From Dermatemys mawii (lineage: Eukaryota; Chordata; Testudines; Dermatemydidae): a stretch of 64,000 nt of DNA. Below the pieces are notes generated by a model. The model saw nothing but the letters and a program-made list of their open reading frames with translations, was not told the origin of the DNA and did not search any database. The position numbers and the translations under genes were made by a program. The number at the start of each line of letters is the position of its first letter. Position 1 is the stretch's first letter. Of the stretch, positions 10,000-23,194 are shown in pieces. The stretch lies in NCBI GenBank assembly GCA_007922305.1, contig ML677326.1, positions 57,785,446-57,849,445 on the forward strand, in the 5' to 3' direction.

Positions 10000-12900
10000 G
10001 AGCCTGATTTCTTTTTGGCAACAGGTTCCACCAACAGAGTCTTGCTTCAAAGAATGCCTTGTTCCAGTGCCTGACAGCGGATTGTTATAAATCAATAAAT
10101 AAGTTTCATGTGTTTTCCATTGCAAATGCAGTATTCACAATCTGAATTGATGTCTTGGTAAACTGTCTTTTCAGAAAAAGGTCTCCAACCAAACAGTAGC
10201 ATAAGCAAAGGTAAGAGCTTTATTCCCATTCATCTCAATATTGTGTTTACTTCAAAGCCATCTAGATGCTAACACTATTTGTCATGCCAAATGTGATTTT
10301 TCTAAATGATGTCAAGGAAAAGTCAAAAAGTCCTGCCCTGGCAGGGGGATAAACAGAAGACGTAAGTATTTTTCCATTTTTAATTTCCATTTACATCTTA
10401 TTTTGGAATTATAGAGGAGAAGGGAAATTATTGCTTTGCTATTCCCCTTTCATAGCCCTGCAGAATCAAAAGTATTTCTAAGTTTTCTGATAAGATCAGT
10501 GTAACATCTTCCATGGCCTTTTGTCCTGCTCCTTGTTTATAAAAGAGGCTGTCTTATGGGATTTCATTTAACTTTATCTGTATTGTGTGGAAAGGCTTCA
10601 TGACTTGAGAGGAAGCATATTAGGCTGAAGCAGGCTAAGAGGGCAGTGGGATAGTTTTTTGTGGCGTGTTCCATGGGCCAACTTTAATTTTTTGTATGTT
10701 TTTTTTAAGATGAAATAATGTAAATGCCTAGAGCTTTGGAGAAGTGTATTTATCTGTTTCACTGTTTGCAGTTCAAAAATATTTTTATCTGCACTAGTAA
10801 TCGCCCTGAGAGCACTGCTGTGTTTAGGGTATAGAGTGTATTGGTTCTGACATTCCAAGAATCTATCAAGACTGAGAAAGACCTTTATATTAATAATGTT
10901 AGTCTCAAGCATACAGATATATGTGGGCCACGGGAGGAAGGGCCTTGAGAGGAAAATGCCCTGATGTTTCCATAAATTTTCTTTCTTTTCCATTGTGGAA
11001 TGGCACTAGGGTTTGCTTACCTCCTTTTCAGAAACATCAGAAACTTTCTCCCTTTCAATGAGTTTCCTCATCTCAAGCCCACTACACTAGAAAGCTTAGG
11101 TAACAAATTTTCTGTATGGGCTTCTCAAGTTCTCCCCTCTGTGCAGAAGAAAGGCACCAGCAACCATGACTTCATGCAGCCACAGACGAAAGGACAAGGT
11201 TTGCCTCCTAGTTTGTGTAACACTTTGGGGATCCTTAAGTGTGGTTCGACTGTAAGTTAATGGTATTGTTTTATAATGTATTGACATATTTCTAGTCCAT
11301 TTTTTCAGATGAAAACTAGTTTTCAAAATTCGCAAACCACATTAACTGTTTGAACTGTGAAGAATTCAGAGAACAGGTGCTTATTTATGTTAAATGAATA
11401 TCTACATTTTATTATGCTGGCTGTCCTTACAGAGGTATCTCTGCTGTAAGTACAAACTTTCAGAGTAGAGACAAAAAATCAGGAAAGGGTCATCTCACTG
11501 CACAGCATGCACCTCCAATTTCAGATAAATATGAAATTCAGATACTGAGTAGTTCTGGACCTCTTCCATGAAACTGTCAGAAGGAAACTGTGGCCTTTAA
11601 TGATCACAGGCATCCACGTTCAATTGAGTGTGACTAGATGAAGCAAGAATTCAAACTGAAACTCCTCAGTGAATTGTCTGCTGATTGAGATGTAGCTCAG
11701 TGAAAGCAAACAAGGTCCCATGAGAATAAATTTCTATTGAGAAAGCAAGTGCAAAACCAGATTTGAGGCTGCAAAGTGTTCTTCGGACAGGTTGCAATGT
11801 GAAATTCTAATACATAGCAAGTGGAAAATGTGATAAAGAGATGCTTATACATTTTTATTTAAAAGAAAATTCTCATCATCCCCATCCACATAAAAAATGG
11901 TACAGGAAAGAGTCTTAATTTCTTGTCCTTTCTGAGTTAATGTATTCCATTTAATCTGCACCAAACATTCCTCTGAACTTTCTTGACTCAGGATGATGGT
12001 TACAACATCAGTATTTCTGATTGTGAGATATTTCAGATTAAAAACTGTCATCTTGTATTGAATTAAGGAGCAGAGCACAAGTCACACACTCAGCTATGCT
12101 AACTTCCCTTGCCATCTTATTGGATTCAGAATCGGCATAATTTCTCTTTATTTCTCTCTCACTGCTATATTTACTTTCTCTTCTTGCTGCATTTTATAGT
12201 CAAATATTAGAAAATATAGTGGAGAACAAAAGGGAAAGAAAAGGTCTTCAGAGAAATACAAAGAGTTTGTTATATAGCTTATGGAAAATTCCCATATAAA
12301 TGCAATCTCTTCTGATACAGAGACAAAGAGGCAAATATATTCTCTGTCCAATGCTGCAGAATATATCCAAGGCTTCCAAACTGCTCTACTGCCAAAACAG
12401 TCTGGGATGATGGTTTCAGAGCAGGCTGACCTTTCAGGACAAAGTTCACACCATTATAAATTAACAAAGAAATTAAGAAAAAAAATCGGTGGACAAGAGC
12501 TTCAGATCTTCTCAAGAAAAGGTCATGCAAATAAGCCCGTCACCATTTGATGTCCATGGGTCCTCCATACCCGCCCACTTGCCTTCTCCTCTCGCACTGG
12601 TGTCACATGACCACTGGAGTTACTAAAGCCCTAGGGCTAAAATAAACCCAACACAATTACAGATAGGGAAATAAAGTTCTGGGTATGGCCTAAGGACTGT
12701 GAATCATTTAAACAAAACCAAAACCCTTTCAAAACAAAAGACCTTCTTTCAGTCTTTGAGATGTACTGCAGAGGGGCCTTTCACCCCCAATCTTTGTCAT
12801 GCTTTAATGGTAACTCTCCACCCTGGTTTCTATAGTTTTAAACATTAGAGTGAACCCTTGGTTCATCTTCCCTTCTCTCCTTACAACAATCACAGTTCTT

Positions 12901-13253
12901 TTTTGGGACAGAATCCTTGGGTTGCATGACTATTGCTCAATCTATTTGGCTAAAATGGAGCTGTCATTAAGAAAAAGAAAAAAAAAAACACTTTTGCTGC
13001 CTACCATACTGGCTTTTGTAGATCCCATGCTTAAATGCCAGGTGCCAACCTCAGGTTTTCTGTATCCTGGAGTTCTAGTGATTTTTCTACATGCCTAAAT
13101 ATTAGGTGTTGCTGCTCTCAGTCTTTGTTGCTCTGGGCCACACTCTAAGAATGCAGAACTCTGAGAACTTGCAGAGTTTCTATGAGACAGACATCACGGT
13201 TCATTTAAAAAAATGTTTCCCCTTCCAGGTTTTGGTAGGCAGTAAAAAGGTAA
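10000..13253. other. Repeat-poor block, no gene recognised
   Basis: About 3.2 kb with no transposon I can name. The longest open frames are minus 10598-10993 (131 codons), plus 11000-11260 and plus 12281-12550. None has a domain, a signal peptide or credible splice context, and opposite-strand frames overlap two of them. This is one of several repeat-poor blocks that could hold conserved non-coding elements. Only a cross-species alignment could show that. Confidence 0.4.
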
Positions 13254-13261
13254 CTTTAAAC

Positions 13262-13503
13262 CTAGGGCTGGCTTAAGGGGCAGAGGAGCAGAGTGGTTAT
13301 CTTGGGTACCAGCTTCCATCATGACACTATTTTTGTTTGTTTGTATGCTCCACTTATTGGCTGTTTTTGCTTCTCTGATTGGCCAGCTATTTTTTGTTTG
13401 ATTGGTTTTTTGGTTATGCGGGGTTTTTTTGCTTGGCCACTCCAGTTGGGAAGTACCAAAAATGTTTTCTGACCTAGGCAGTGAAACATCCAGGGCCAAC
13501 TTC
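13262..13503. mobile_element. Small non-autonomous hAT-like element with near-perfect 8-bp duplication
   Basis: The element begins ctagggctggc and ends gggccaacttc, decayed versions of the CAGGGCTGGC-type terminus seen intact at 23756. Flanks are ctttaaac (13254-13261) and atttaaac (13504-13511), 7 of 8 bases identical, the length expected for hAT. The interior is T-rich and noncoding. The minus-strand open frame across it (13194-13505) is not a gene. Confidence 0.6.
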
Positions 13504-13511
13504 ATTTAAAC

Positions 13512-14381
13512 GTCACATACAGTATAGATGACCAGTTAGGACCTTTATCAAAGATACAAAATATTTTCCTGTGGCTGTTAGTTCCAGTGCAAAAACCCAT
13601 ATTAAAATTGTGAACATATGAGTCACAAAACGAAGGGCCAGATTCCCCCCAATGCACTCAAATCTCATTGAGTTAATGGGAATTATATATATGTATTTGA
13701 TCCATAGATGATGGTCTAAAATTTGTATCTTGTGAATTCAGAAATGTTGGCAAATGTGAATATGTTATCTGAGAGCTTTATCAATATCCTCTCCTTCATT
13801 ACAGTTTCCAGGCACAAGAGCCACATTTTGTCAATTCACAACGCTGAGGTTTTATGATATCTTAAACCAAATTGGTGGTGGTAACAAACTGAAAGTTACT
13901 GAAAGAAAGAAAATGGTGATAATGCCATATTGTTACTTACAACTGTAAAGTATATTTCTGTCCTACTATCAAAAATCTTATTAACAACACCTTCTATCCT
14001 ATTTGCAACTCTTCTATTTGCATTTACACTTTAATTTTTGCTAATACTGTAGAATATTGCTATGATACAAAGGTCACAAACATACAATTCCTGTTAAAAT
14101 AAAAAAGACACTACTACATACGAAAAATTGCTGATACCTTAGAGCCCTGTTCATAATTCTTCTTTTAGGAAACTCCCATTGACTTTCTGCAACAAGGGCT
14201 GAATACATTGTCAGATTGAAATGTTGTTCCAAATAAAAATCCGTGGGACTAATCTCAATAAAGACAATGACTAGGTCCAAATAAAAATACTGTGTATATT
14301 TTGCCTGTTGTAAATCCATCAAAAATTATAATTCAAAAGAGATTTTTAATAAAAAGGTTCCTGACTCTAGTACTTACAACT
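13512..14381. other. No gene; one palindromic-repeat scrap
   Basis: Near 13640-13690 there is a fragment of the old 'tcattgagttaatgggaa' type dispersed repeat. Otherwise I see nothing. Confidence 0.35.
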
Positions 14382-14478
14382 AAAGCTGGTTGAAAAATGT
14401 GGAATCTTGATTTTTTTCAGAGAAACAAGAAATAATTTTGATTTTTCTTTCTTTTTTTCTTTTTTGACCATCTCTACT
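14382..14478. mobile_element. Internally deleted AT-rich MITE (agctggttgaaaaa ends)
   Basis: The left end is aagctggttgaaaaa and the right end ttttttgaccatctct. Reverse-complemented, the right end reads agagatggtcaaaaaa, so the termini are imperfect inverted repeats. Longer relatives lie at 23.2, 34.1, 60.2 and 62.0 kb. Confidence 0.55.
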
Positions 14479-15644
14479 TTTAAAAGATATGCAATTACAC
14501 ATAAATAGAGAGAGACAATGGATTGGGATATGCAAACATTTTAGCAATTTAGAAAAGACTTTCTAACTCACAAATGGCAGAAGAAACGGGATCACACTCC
14601 CACACTACTCTTGTGCTCAGGAGGGAATTTCACTCTGCTTCCTGATGGTGCAATATGATTAGGTTCTTCACAATTTTTGCTTTCTCTATTTTATCCAAAA
14701 AGGTGGCTATGTGTTCTGTCCTCCTGAGGTACCAGAATCTCCTTTCTTTTGAGACATTTTAAATGTTGAGCCAAATTCTTTTCTCTGTTACTTACATGCA
14801 ACTTCCACAGGCACTGGGGAGCTGAGGGAGGACTGAAGAAGTATCTGAGGACAGAATTAGGTAATAACAGTGACATAAATGTCAAATGTCAGAAGCCTTC
14901 AAAAAGGCTACCTTTCTCAAAATATAAAACAAAATTTAATTCTAAGCTTTTTTCCCAGTGATTCACTTCTACAGAGCTATCTGAATAATGCAAATGTATT
15001 CTCTGGAAATATTTATTCACTTATTTTATTTAATTCTTAACACCATGTTCATACACATTTGATATTCATTTTAACTAAACATTTTAGCAAATGAGTATAC
15101 TGGTGGTATTTTTGCAGGAAGAGCTAATTTTACTCACTCCTAAACTTCCGTTCTTGTACCCAGTGCTGTCCCTCTTTTCTTCTGTTGTTCTTGCTCTTTT
15201 CTCTTTTTCTTATTCACTTTTGCCTATTCCTTGTAAAGTTTTCCTAATATTTTTGATGAATATTACAGCTCAATAAGCTGAGCTCTGGACAAGTAGCACT
15301 TGACGCAAGTCAGGTGCAAGAGATGTCTTTCATCTATGATAAACCAAACAGGACTCACCTACCTATTAAAAAAATTCACAATCAATAAACTGTACTTATT
15401 ATCCATGATAATAAAATAGGATCCATCTGTTGATCAGGGGAAAATTAAGTTCTGTTTTAACTCGCCTAGAGAAACATTTTCATACAGGAATCTGGTTGCA
15501 CTTTTAGAGAGAGTATAATCTCTATTAGAAACTCTTCACAACGTAGAAGCTCTTCATAACAACTGAACGTATTCTATTGATTTTTATAAAATTAATTCAT
15601 ATGTTTGAGTTCTCATGGCCCACCATATTGTAAAAATCTTGATA
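14479..15644. other. No gene or clear repeat recognised
   Basis: AT-rich DNA. A hydrophobic open frame at 15091-15276 is T-rich and looks like a composition effect. Confidence 0.4.
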
Positions 15645-15962
15645 ATAGACACACAGGGCTGGAAGGGAACTTGAGAGATCATCTAGTCTAGTCCCCTGTG
15701 CTGAGGCACAATCAAGCATACCTACTGACAGGCATTTGGCTAATCTGTTGTTAAAAATCCCAAATGATGGGGATTCCACATTCTTCCTTGAAAGCTTATG
15801 CCGTGCTTAACTATCCTTACAATTGAGAGGGTTTTTTTCAGAATATCTAACCTAAATCTCCCTTGCTACTGATTAAGCCCATTATTGCTTGTCCTAACTT
15901 CAGTTGACATGGAGAACAATTGATCACTGTCCTCTTTATATCAGCCCTTAATTTATTTGAAG
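15645..15962 (-). mobile_element. CR1 LINE 3' part, antisense (first piece)
   Basis: The plus strand runs 'cagggctggaagggaacttg', 'agatcatctagtctagtccc' and later 'gtgatggggattccaca' and 'aacctaaatctcccttgct', in slightly decayed form. This is the reverse complement of the CR1 3' end and adjoining ORF2 sequence. It stops at about 15962 where a GC-rich insert begins. Confidence 0.85.
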
Positions 15963-16355
15963 CCAGGACTGTGCACCCCTGCCCTGCAACTGGAACTGGA
16001 ATGAGGATCCTGCAGCCCCTGCCCCATGGCCTTGTGTTGGGGCTCTGCATCCCCCTCTCAGCATCCTAGGGCTGTGCTCCCACCCAACTATGGCTGGATT
16101 TTGGCGGGGTCTGCAGCTGGGGCCATGCACCCTTGTCCCACAGCCGCGGTCAGCTCTGTACTGGGCACTGTGTGTCCCCCCCCCTCCCCCATGGCTTCTG
16201 GAGCCAGGGCTATGCCCCCTGCAATGGTTGGGGACTTAGCCTGTCAGTCCCAACCCTATCACCTGGTTATTTTTAGTGAAGTCACCCAGAGGTCATGGGT
16301 TCCTGTGAATTTTTGTTTATTGCCTGTGACCTGTCTGTGACTTTTACTAAAAATA
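15963..16355. mobile_element. GC-rich insert, probably a hAT-like non-autonomous element
   Basis: The GC content is far above the flanks. It contains repeated phrases on 'ccccatggc' and 'tgcagcccctgcc', a run ccccccccctccccc at 16176-16190, and ends in 'cctgtgacctgtctgtgac' then ttttactaaaaataac. I recall that ending from turtle DNA-transposon copies. Several short open frames on both strands (16026-16340 and others) reflect the composition. No terminal inverted repeat or duplication was resolved. Confidence 0.45.
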
Positions 16356-16600
16356 ACCATCTTAGCTTTAATTAGTCGTAATTACCAGGTTTGCCCCATC
16401 TTATAGTAATTTCAACTTGACCACATTTTCCTAGTTTGCTTATGAGAATATCATGTGGGACTGTATCAAAAGCCTTACTAAAATCAACATATATAACACC
16501 TACAGCTTTCTCTCTTCCCATCCACTAGGCCAGTAGCCCAGACAAAGAAATAAATTAGTTTTGTTTGATATGATTCCCTCTTGATAAATCCATGTTGGAT
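16356..16600 (-). mobile_element. CR1 LINE, antisense (second piece)
   Basis: Contains 'cctagtttgcttatgagaat', 'gggactgtatcaaaagcctt', 'actaaaatcaacatatata' and 'gataaatccatgttgg'. These are the reverse complement of the CR1 reverse-transcriptase region, upstream in CR1 terms of the piece at 15645-15962. Several hundred bases of CR1 between the two pieces are missing, so this is either a deletion or two fragments. Confidence 0.75.
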
Positions 16601-16700
16601 AATAACAATATTTATTATTTATGTTCTGGTAGCACCAAATGTGCCAAGTGATTTCCAGACGGAGAAGACAGATTCCTTGATCTGAAGAGCTTCAGTAATG
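16601..16700 (+). repeat. Old SINE/LINE tail fragment
   Basis: The string 'tattatttatgttctggtag' followed by 'caccaaatgtgccaagtga' and 'ttccttgatctgaagagctt' resembles the tail seen at 4510 and 39900: a 'tattattatttgta..gtagcacc ... gtgctaggcactg' type sequence. Confidence 0.5.
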
Positions 16701-19700
16701 TCCATCTATTGGTTTGCTTTATGACAATTATAAAATAAATATCACATTTTACTTTCAAACACAATTAAAAATGAAAATATACGTGTTTTAATCCCTTAGC
16801 AATATAAAACATGGTTCTATAGTTTTCAGAAATCATGGTTTCACCCTTGTAACATAGAAGTGTATTACCAACATACAGGTGTATTGACTATATAACAGAG
16901 CAGGAACCTATTAATAGCAATGCAACAGAGAAGTGTCTTTTCCTTAAGTGAAGAACAGTGAATAGAGTGTGCCTGTCTGTCCTGTTGGACATTTGGAGAA
17001 CCCAGTTGTCCAGTGCCCTGTGATGGTCCTATAGTGCCTGGTTATGTTGAGTAAGAGCAGCTCCAAATGTAAAAGCCACTGCTGTCATGTAGATCAAGGC
17101 CTGCTCCCCTTGACAGATTAGTATTTACTGTCCATCTCTGCTGTATTGAACAAAAGCTTGATCCTCTGCTCTGGACAAATAAAAGAAAGGGTCCGAGGAT
17201 CCAGAGCAAATCTCTGGCCTACTTCTAAAGCTGGAGCCAGGGTATTTTGCCCCTGGCTGGTTCCATCTCCTCCTGAACTTGTCACTTTTCTTGATAGAAC
17301 AAAAAACTTTTCCTTCCCTACTGACCTGAACTTATGCAACTATTTTTTTAAGCTTCTGACTTAAAAGCTTGGGCAAGGCCCATTTGAAAATGTGTCCCAC
17401 AATCTTAGTCTCTTTAAGGAGCTCAAGATCTATATTTTTGAGACACATGTAAATATCGGAGAAAAATAGAAATAAAATGGATTTTTGTGCTACACTTTAA
17501 TCTGAAGAATCATATCTATTTATATTTGACATTTAAAAATAAATAGCATAGAAGTCTGCTTATAAAACACCACTGAATTGGGCAGTAATTGTATACTGCA
17601 TCTTGAAAAAAAGAGCCCAGTGTAGTTAAAAATTATCAACAGGAATCACTGTTGTATACATTTGAGCTGCAAGTCAAAAGGACATCATGCTCACAGACAG
17701 TTTCATTAGAAAATGGAAAGGAGACATTAATGGCTGTCTGCTGTCCATGGAGTGATGCCCATTATAGTGACAATTTAAATACGTACAATGGTAATTGCTA
17801 CTGCTGTTTGTTTTTGCGTTGATAGATTTTAATCAGCAGCACTGGCAAAGGAAAAATAAAGTAATGGGAAAAGCAATGTTTCTTAAAATTGGGGGTTATT
17901 TACAGGTACTGTTCATCACACCAGAATGAGTTGTTATGTATTTAAGTATAGACTGTTGATTGGTAAAGTGGTATAGATTGATGGATTACTAATAAAGTAT
18001 CTCGTAGTTAACAACTGAAGAAGGGCCAAAAATACATATAAAACTAAACCATGATTTGCTAAAAGATGTATTGATAAGATGTGGCACCATAAACAATACT
18101 TTGTGCAAACCCCCAGTCCTGTTGGGTATATGAAGTTCTCCAGAGGCAGGGAAATGTGCAGATGTGTCAATATTGTAGAAGACCATGTTTTCTATAGCCA
18201 CTAGGTTTGCAGAGGTTCCATGTGCAGTTTTGCAAAGGAGGTTACAAATGAGCAGACACAGGGCATGGATCACTTGTTATGCAGATATCCTAGCTATTTC
18301 CCCTTCTGAACAGTAGTACTACAACTGTGTGAATTACTGCAGTCACTCCCGTGCATAACTTTACTTGTATTTCTGTGGTCCCTAACAGATGAGAGTGTTT
18401 CCTAGCTCACTGTAATTGCCCTGAATAGAACTCTTAACACAATGGCCAGTTTGCAAGTAAATAACCCTTGAGAGGTGGCTTCTTCTTGGGGATAAGACAT
18501 AGGAAACTAATGTGGGGGAAGGAGAGAGAGAGAGAGTAGGAATGTCTTTGGGGAGTGTGTTAAGTTGGATTCTTACCTGAAGACTATCACTCCAGTTCTT
18601 TGTTACTAGAAGAACTTTTCATTGATCTGGATACATGCTCCCAATAGAGTATCTGTTTTTCTTATGTATATCTAGGGTGCACAACACCATTGTGTCAAGG
18701 TGCCATCCCACTGTCAATTTTCTACTCAATCATAAGGCAGAGAATTAGACAGGAGATAGTCAGAAGAGGGTTGCAAGTTGATAGGGATTGTGGAAGGAAC
18801 CAGCAGATAATCAAAGCAGGCCAGAGTGGACTGTGAATCAGCAGAGGAAAGGAATTAACATAGGTGGTAGTTCAGTTCAGGACTAAAGGAGAGAGAGGGC
18901 GACAGGAGTATTGGGCTGTTCGGAGGAAGACACGGGCATGAGGAGATGAGGGAAGGTTACAATCCTTTGAGGAAGGGTAGCAAACAGAGTTTACTTCAGA
19001 TTACATCCAATGAGTAATACTTCATTTCTTCAGTACAGTTCACTGAGGACAAATAAAAGCAGTCTCATATACAGCACTCAATGCTGAAAGAGTGAAGTAT
19101 TTATTCTAATAACCTACACTTAACTGCCAGGACTTCTCTCCTATCATTCCTTTTTTGTAGAATCAACGTGTTGAGACTGTTCAAATATTAACCAGACATG
19201 TTGTCCACTAGTCTACACAGTCTTTGGTAGCAGTCATACCATGTCTTTCAATGCTTATTCATTCTATGAACACACTGGAAAGACTGATGTCATGTATTAT
19301 GGGAAGTACTGAAAACATAATGATGAAAAATAATTGTTCAAAAATATGAAGTTGCTGTTTTAGGATTGCCTTAGATCTCCAGAGAGTGCTCCAGAGTATG
19401 TTTTATGTCTGAAGGACAGATTCGTCCTTCTGCTAATGGAGTCACTGGGGATGATTATAACAACAAAAACATTTTCTTCTAAAGCTATAGGGAAGGGATC
19501 ATGAAAAATTAGCTAAGCTGGAAAACCAAAATATTGTTTAAAGCACTAAAAAGGTGATAGTTTCTAGTTAGTCATATATTTTATATTTATTTGAAGTGGG
19601 AATATATTCTGCATCAAGCTCTGCAAAAATAGCTTCACCATAAAAACTCTGACGCAACAGTTTTAGCCTGAAAACTTGTAAGGAGAAGTGTCCAAGACTA

Positions 19701-21129
19701 TCTGATGAAGAATGTCACTCAGTAGCAACCCTGACTAGAAAAACATTAAATAACAATATAGTTATAAAACTTTCAAGTTATGTACAGGATTTGTTGGTTA
19801 ATCTATCAGACTTTCTCTGAATGCATAAGAACTAGAGTCCAAGAAGTGGACAGAGGTGATGGCAGGAATCCCACAGAAAATAAACACACTTTTCTTTAAA
19901 AGCTGCTAATAAATACAGTATAACATCCTCCCCAAATAGTATTTTTCTTAGTACTTTAATAAAATAAAACTCAAAATGTTCACTCTGCCATCTGTGAATG
20001 TCCTTGGAGATAATTTGTTTATAAAAAGTGAAAATAAACAGACTTAGTTACAATATATTCCAAGAAATATGCAAGATCAATTGTACCCGAGTTAGTTCCT
20101 CTGCATCCATTTAACATGGATCAATATAGCGAATTTCTACATGCTCCCAAAACTGAGCTCTTGTTGCATTAGTCCTGTTACATCCCATAATATTTTCTCT
20201 CTCAATCTGATAAAGGTCCCCATTCAACAAGAGCAAATTTCAATATTTCTGAAAGACATAACAATTGCCTGTTCTGGGTGCTTTTTTATACACCAAGCTT
20301 TTTTTTCCTTTCTCTATTTTTTTTTTAAACTACCCTTTGGCCAAACTCTCCTTAGAAAGTTTTTACAAATTGTAGGTTTGCAAAATCCTAATAGATGAGC
20401 AATGCTTGTCTGTTGGGGGAGTTATTTTTCATAATCATCATCTTTGTAAGAGTGGGCAAGTAGATTATGGCCTTGAAGAGCATACCTTTGCCACCTTTGT
20501 GCTTCTGCAATCCTGGAATGGCTGTGCCCCAGGCCAGTCCCATGGCACAACTTAAAGCAGCTAGTGAGCAAAGAGGCCATTCTGGCTGCTGGGAATAGTT
20601 GGTATTAAAAGGAATCTGAGGATTAATCATGTGTGGTTAACTGGTATGTGTCAGCATAGATGTAATTGGAGATGAATGAACAGATTTAATATGGTATCTC
20701 TGATAAACACCCTAGGCTCACTGAGTGAAGAATTGGACATTTATTCTGTTTTAGTTGTATGTTGGTGAAAATGACCATTTTGAAGTTTTATAATGATGAT
20801 TTGGACATTCCATTCTAACACTCTCTTGTCAGGCAGTTTCATCCTTAGCTAATGATTAACTTTTGAGTGAAAAATGTCTCTTGGTTAGGCCCAACTCATA
20901 AATTAATTATTTTTTGGTCAAGTTTCTTAAAGAGCTGTTTTAGTGCTAAAATTTCACCCATCACATACGTACTCCTAGTTCACACTAGGATCTTTGCCAT
21001 GTTTCCAGATACTTAGTTGGAAAACTAAATCCTTAAAATACATGTATTTTAAAAGAGCAGGCGCAGAATGATCATTTCCTTAAATTCAAGGATGTAAGTG
21101 CAGATATGTAAGACCAAACTTACATGTTT
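16701..21129. other. Long repeat-poor block, no gene recognised
   Basis: About 4.4 kb. There is a short GA microsatellite (18522-18538) and a purine-rich tract near 18.72-18.98 kb. Open frames at 17118-17364 and 17934-18273 overlap on opposite strands or frames and lack domains. The block 20440-20630 is GC-richer and vaguely repeat-like but I cannot name it. No splice-flanked exon is convincing. Confidence 0.4.
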
Positions 21130-21615
21130 TTGATTGTGAAAGCATTCTCATAGCCCTGATCAACACTTGCAAGTTTTTGCACTATAAGTCAGCTTTTTGT
21201 GCTGAAACTCCTCCGTTTTAGCACTGCAATAAAACCACCCTGAAAGTCATATTGGTTTTTGCCCTGAGGGTTTAGTGTTGTAGTACTAGCATGGACATCA
21301 TTCTTGATTTTAGCGCTGTTATTGGCCTCTGGATGCTATCCCACAATGCTCATCCTGGCTACTCTGGTCAGCAGTTTCAATTCTGCTGCCCTTAGACTAG
21401 GTAAACAATCATCTGCCCCTCCTCCCTTAAAGTCCTGGGTATGTTGAAAGTCCCCTTCCTGTTTCCTTGGTGTGCAGAGCTCATATCACATCTTCCCAGT
21501 TCACCACGACGGTTCCACGCAGCAAACAATCTCCACTTGGTCCACTGCACAGCTACTCAATCTGGTAAGTGTTTGGGGAAAGGAGCTGTCCAGTCCTAGC
21601 TGTGCACAAGCTGTA
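21130..21615 (+). mobile_element. 5' end of a PIF/Harbinger-type transposon with the start of its Myb/SANT-like gene
   Basis: The 5' part has words (agccctgatcaacacttgc, ctggatgctatcccacaatg) that I recall from the leader of an abundant turtle element. At 21472 a frame opens with residues MQSS, where the start is GTG rather than ATG. It continues to a WSTAQLLNLVSVWGKEL block at about residues 23-39 (nt 21538-21588). In the intact family the protein starts MQSS and soon has W-T-x-x-E-V-x-D-L-I-A-V-W-G, the first helix region of a MADF/Myb-SANT-like DNA-binding domain. The similarity in order, spacing and tryptophans is good. The similarity fades soon after 21600 and no nuclease gene follows, so this is a 5' fragment with a broken start codon. 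It is not expressed protein in any functional sense. Confidence 0.55.
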
Positions 21616-23194
21616 GGAATTTTGATACCTACAGCCAGATTACACACAGTTTATGTTTACATGAACATGTTTTTTTGCACACAGTTTGTCCTTTCTAATG
21701 ATGAAAGCTGATCTTTTTGTATTTTCTGTTACTGTCGATATTTAATAACATTACATGTCCAAACCATTTCACATTGTTTCTAAAAGCTGAATTTGTTCAG
21801 TGATTTATTTACTAGTACTGCCTTTAGTACTACAAAAACTTAGTGGTGTCAGCTTTCTCATTCTGAAGTCATCTATCATTGCCTCGAACTTGTCAGTGTG
21901 TATAAGACTGCCTTAATCTCCTATAACTCTTCACTTCTTTAAATCCAGAGTATATTTACAGATATTATTACGTCTCTTGGACGTAGATGAATTTGATCAA
22001 GTTCTCTGAAGTTGAGTTAAAATGATTCCTTAGTTAAATATATCTAATCTTTCAAACATGATTCTTGTAATATCGAAAAGCTTCTTGGGGAAACAAAAAG
22101 AATAGAGTGGGGAAATTTATCTGTTAGGGAAGACGTTAGTGTCCTTTAACTAGGCATATCTAACATATTTTCTCCATCTATTAAAATATTAACAAGTAAA
22201 AATAACCCTTTTTAGCTGTTTTGGTAATGCTATGAAAGTTACCATTGTCCTGGCCACTCCAAGAAAGCCATTGATTTGGTGTAGTGAATCACAGACCTTG
22301 TGAAGAGAAGAGACAAGACTGTGGTGGGGATGTTGCATACCCATAGATCCTGTAGCTTTCTGGTTTAATAATTTACAGACTGAGATTCTTGCTACAGTGT
22401 TATCACACACATTTGTCTAACTTCTGACTAGACTGCTGACTACAATACACAGCAGAAGCAAGCATTCATATATTGTCTTTTGGTCTTTACGCAACATATG
22501 TAACACGAATCACATGGGCAAATTGGTGTCCAAATTACATGTATGGAAAACATTGTGCATATAGACACTGCTCCTTTGGCCTGCATCTGGTGGCTTCTGA
22601 AGCACATAGATGAGTGAGAGCCACTAGAATGCTCACAAACTATGTAAAGGGATTCTACTCAATTCTGATACACTACAGTAAACAAACACAAGGATATACT
22701 ATATGTCACTTCTGCTAAGGATTTACAGCAATTGGCTTTAACTTGGGTGCTTAAATTAAGCTCTCAAATCCATATTTTAACATTTTTTAATTTATGGATT
22801 TTTTAAAATATGGATTAGGATTCTTAGTTAAGGCAGTCAAATGTCATAATTTTTGTCTATATTATCAACTTGCCTAAGATATGATTAGGCAATATTTTCT
22901 TGGTGAAAGTCATCAGAGGCTCTCTCATTTTGCAGATCTTACTCAGAACTCCCACTGACTTTAACTGGAGTCCAATTATTTTAAAACTGCCATTTGATCA
23001 GTTTATAGAGCTAACTGAACAATGTAAACAATTGTTCATCTAATCTTAGGGATGAAAACAAATATTAATTGAATAAATTGTTTTATTATTCACCCAACTC
23101 TGTTGATTAATAGGGTCGACAAGTCTTTTGTTTGTAACAGGGATGTACAGAATCACTTGTGAGTGGCTGTGCTATTTTCTGGTGAGAGATTTCA
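21616..23194. other. No gene; an inverted repeat at 22.77 kb
   Basis: Arms aatccatattttaa (22767-22780) and ttaaaatatggatt (22803-22816) are perfect 14-bp complements around a T-rich loop. The wider words resemble the palindromic old repeats listed elsewhere. A scrap of the 'cccactgactttaactgg' repeat lies near 22.95 kb. Nothing else was recognised. Confidence 0.45.

Noticed and set aside
10598..10993. 131-codon minus-strand frame
   Set aside because: No motif, no splice or promoter context, ordinary residue mix for AT-rich noncoding DNA.
16026..16340. 104-codon frame plus opposing frames
   Set aside because: GC-rich transposon-like insert; frames are open on both strands because of composition.
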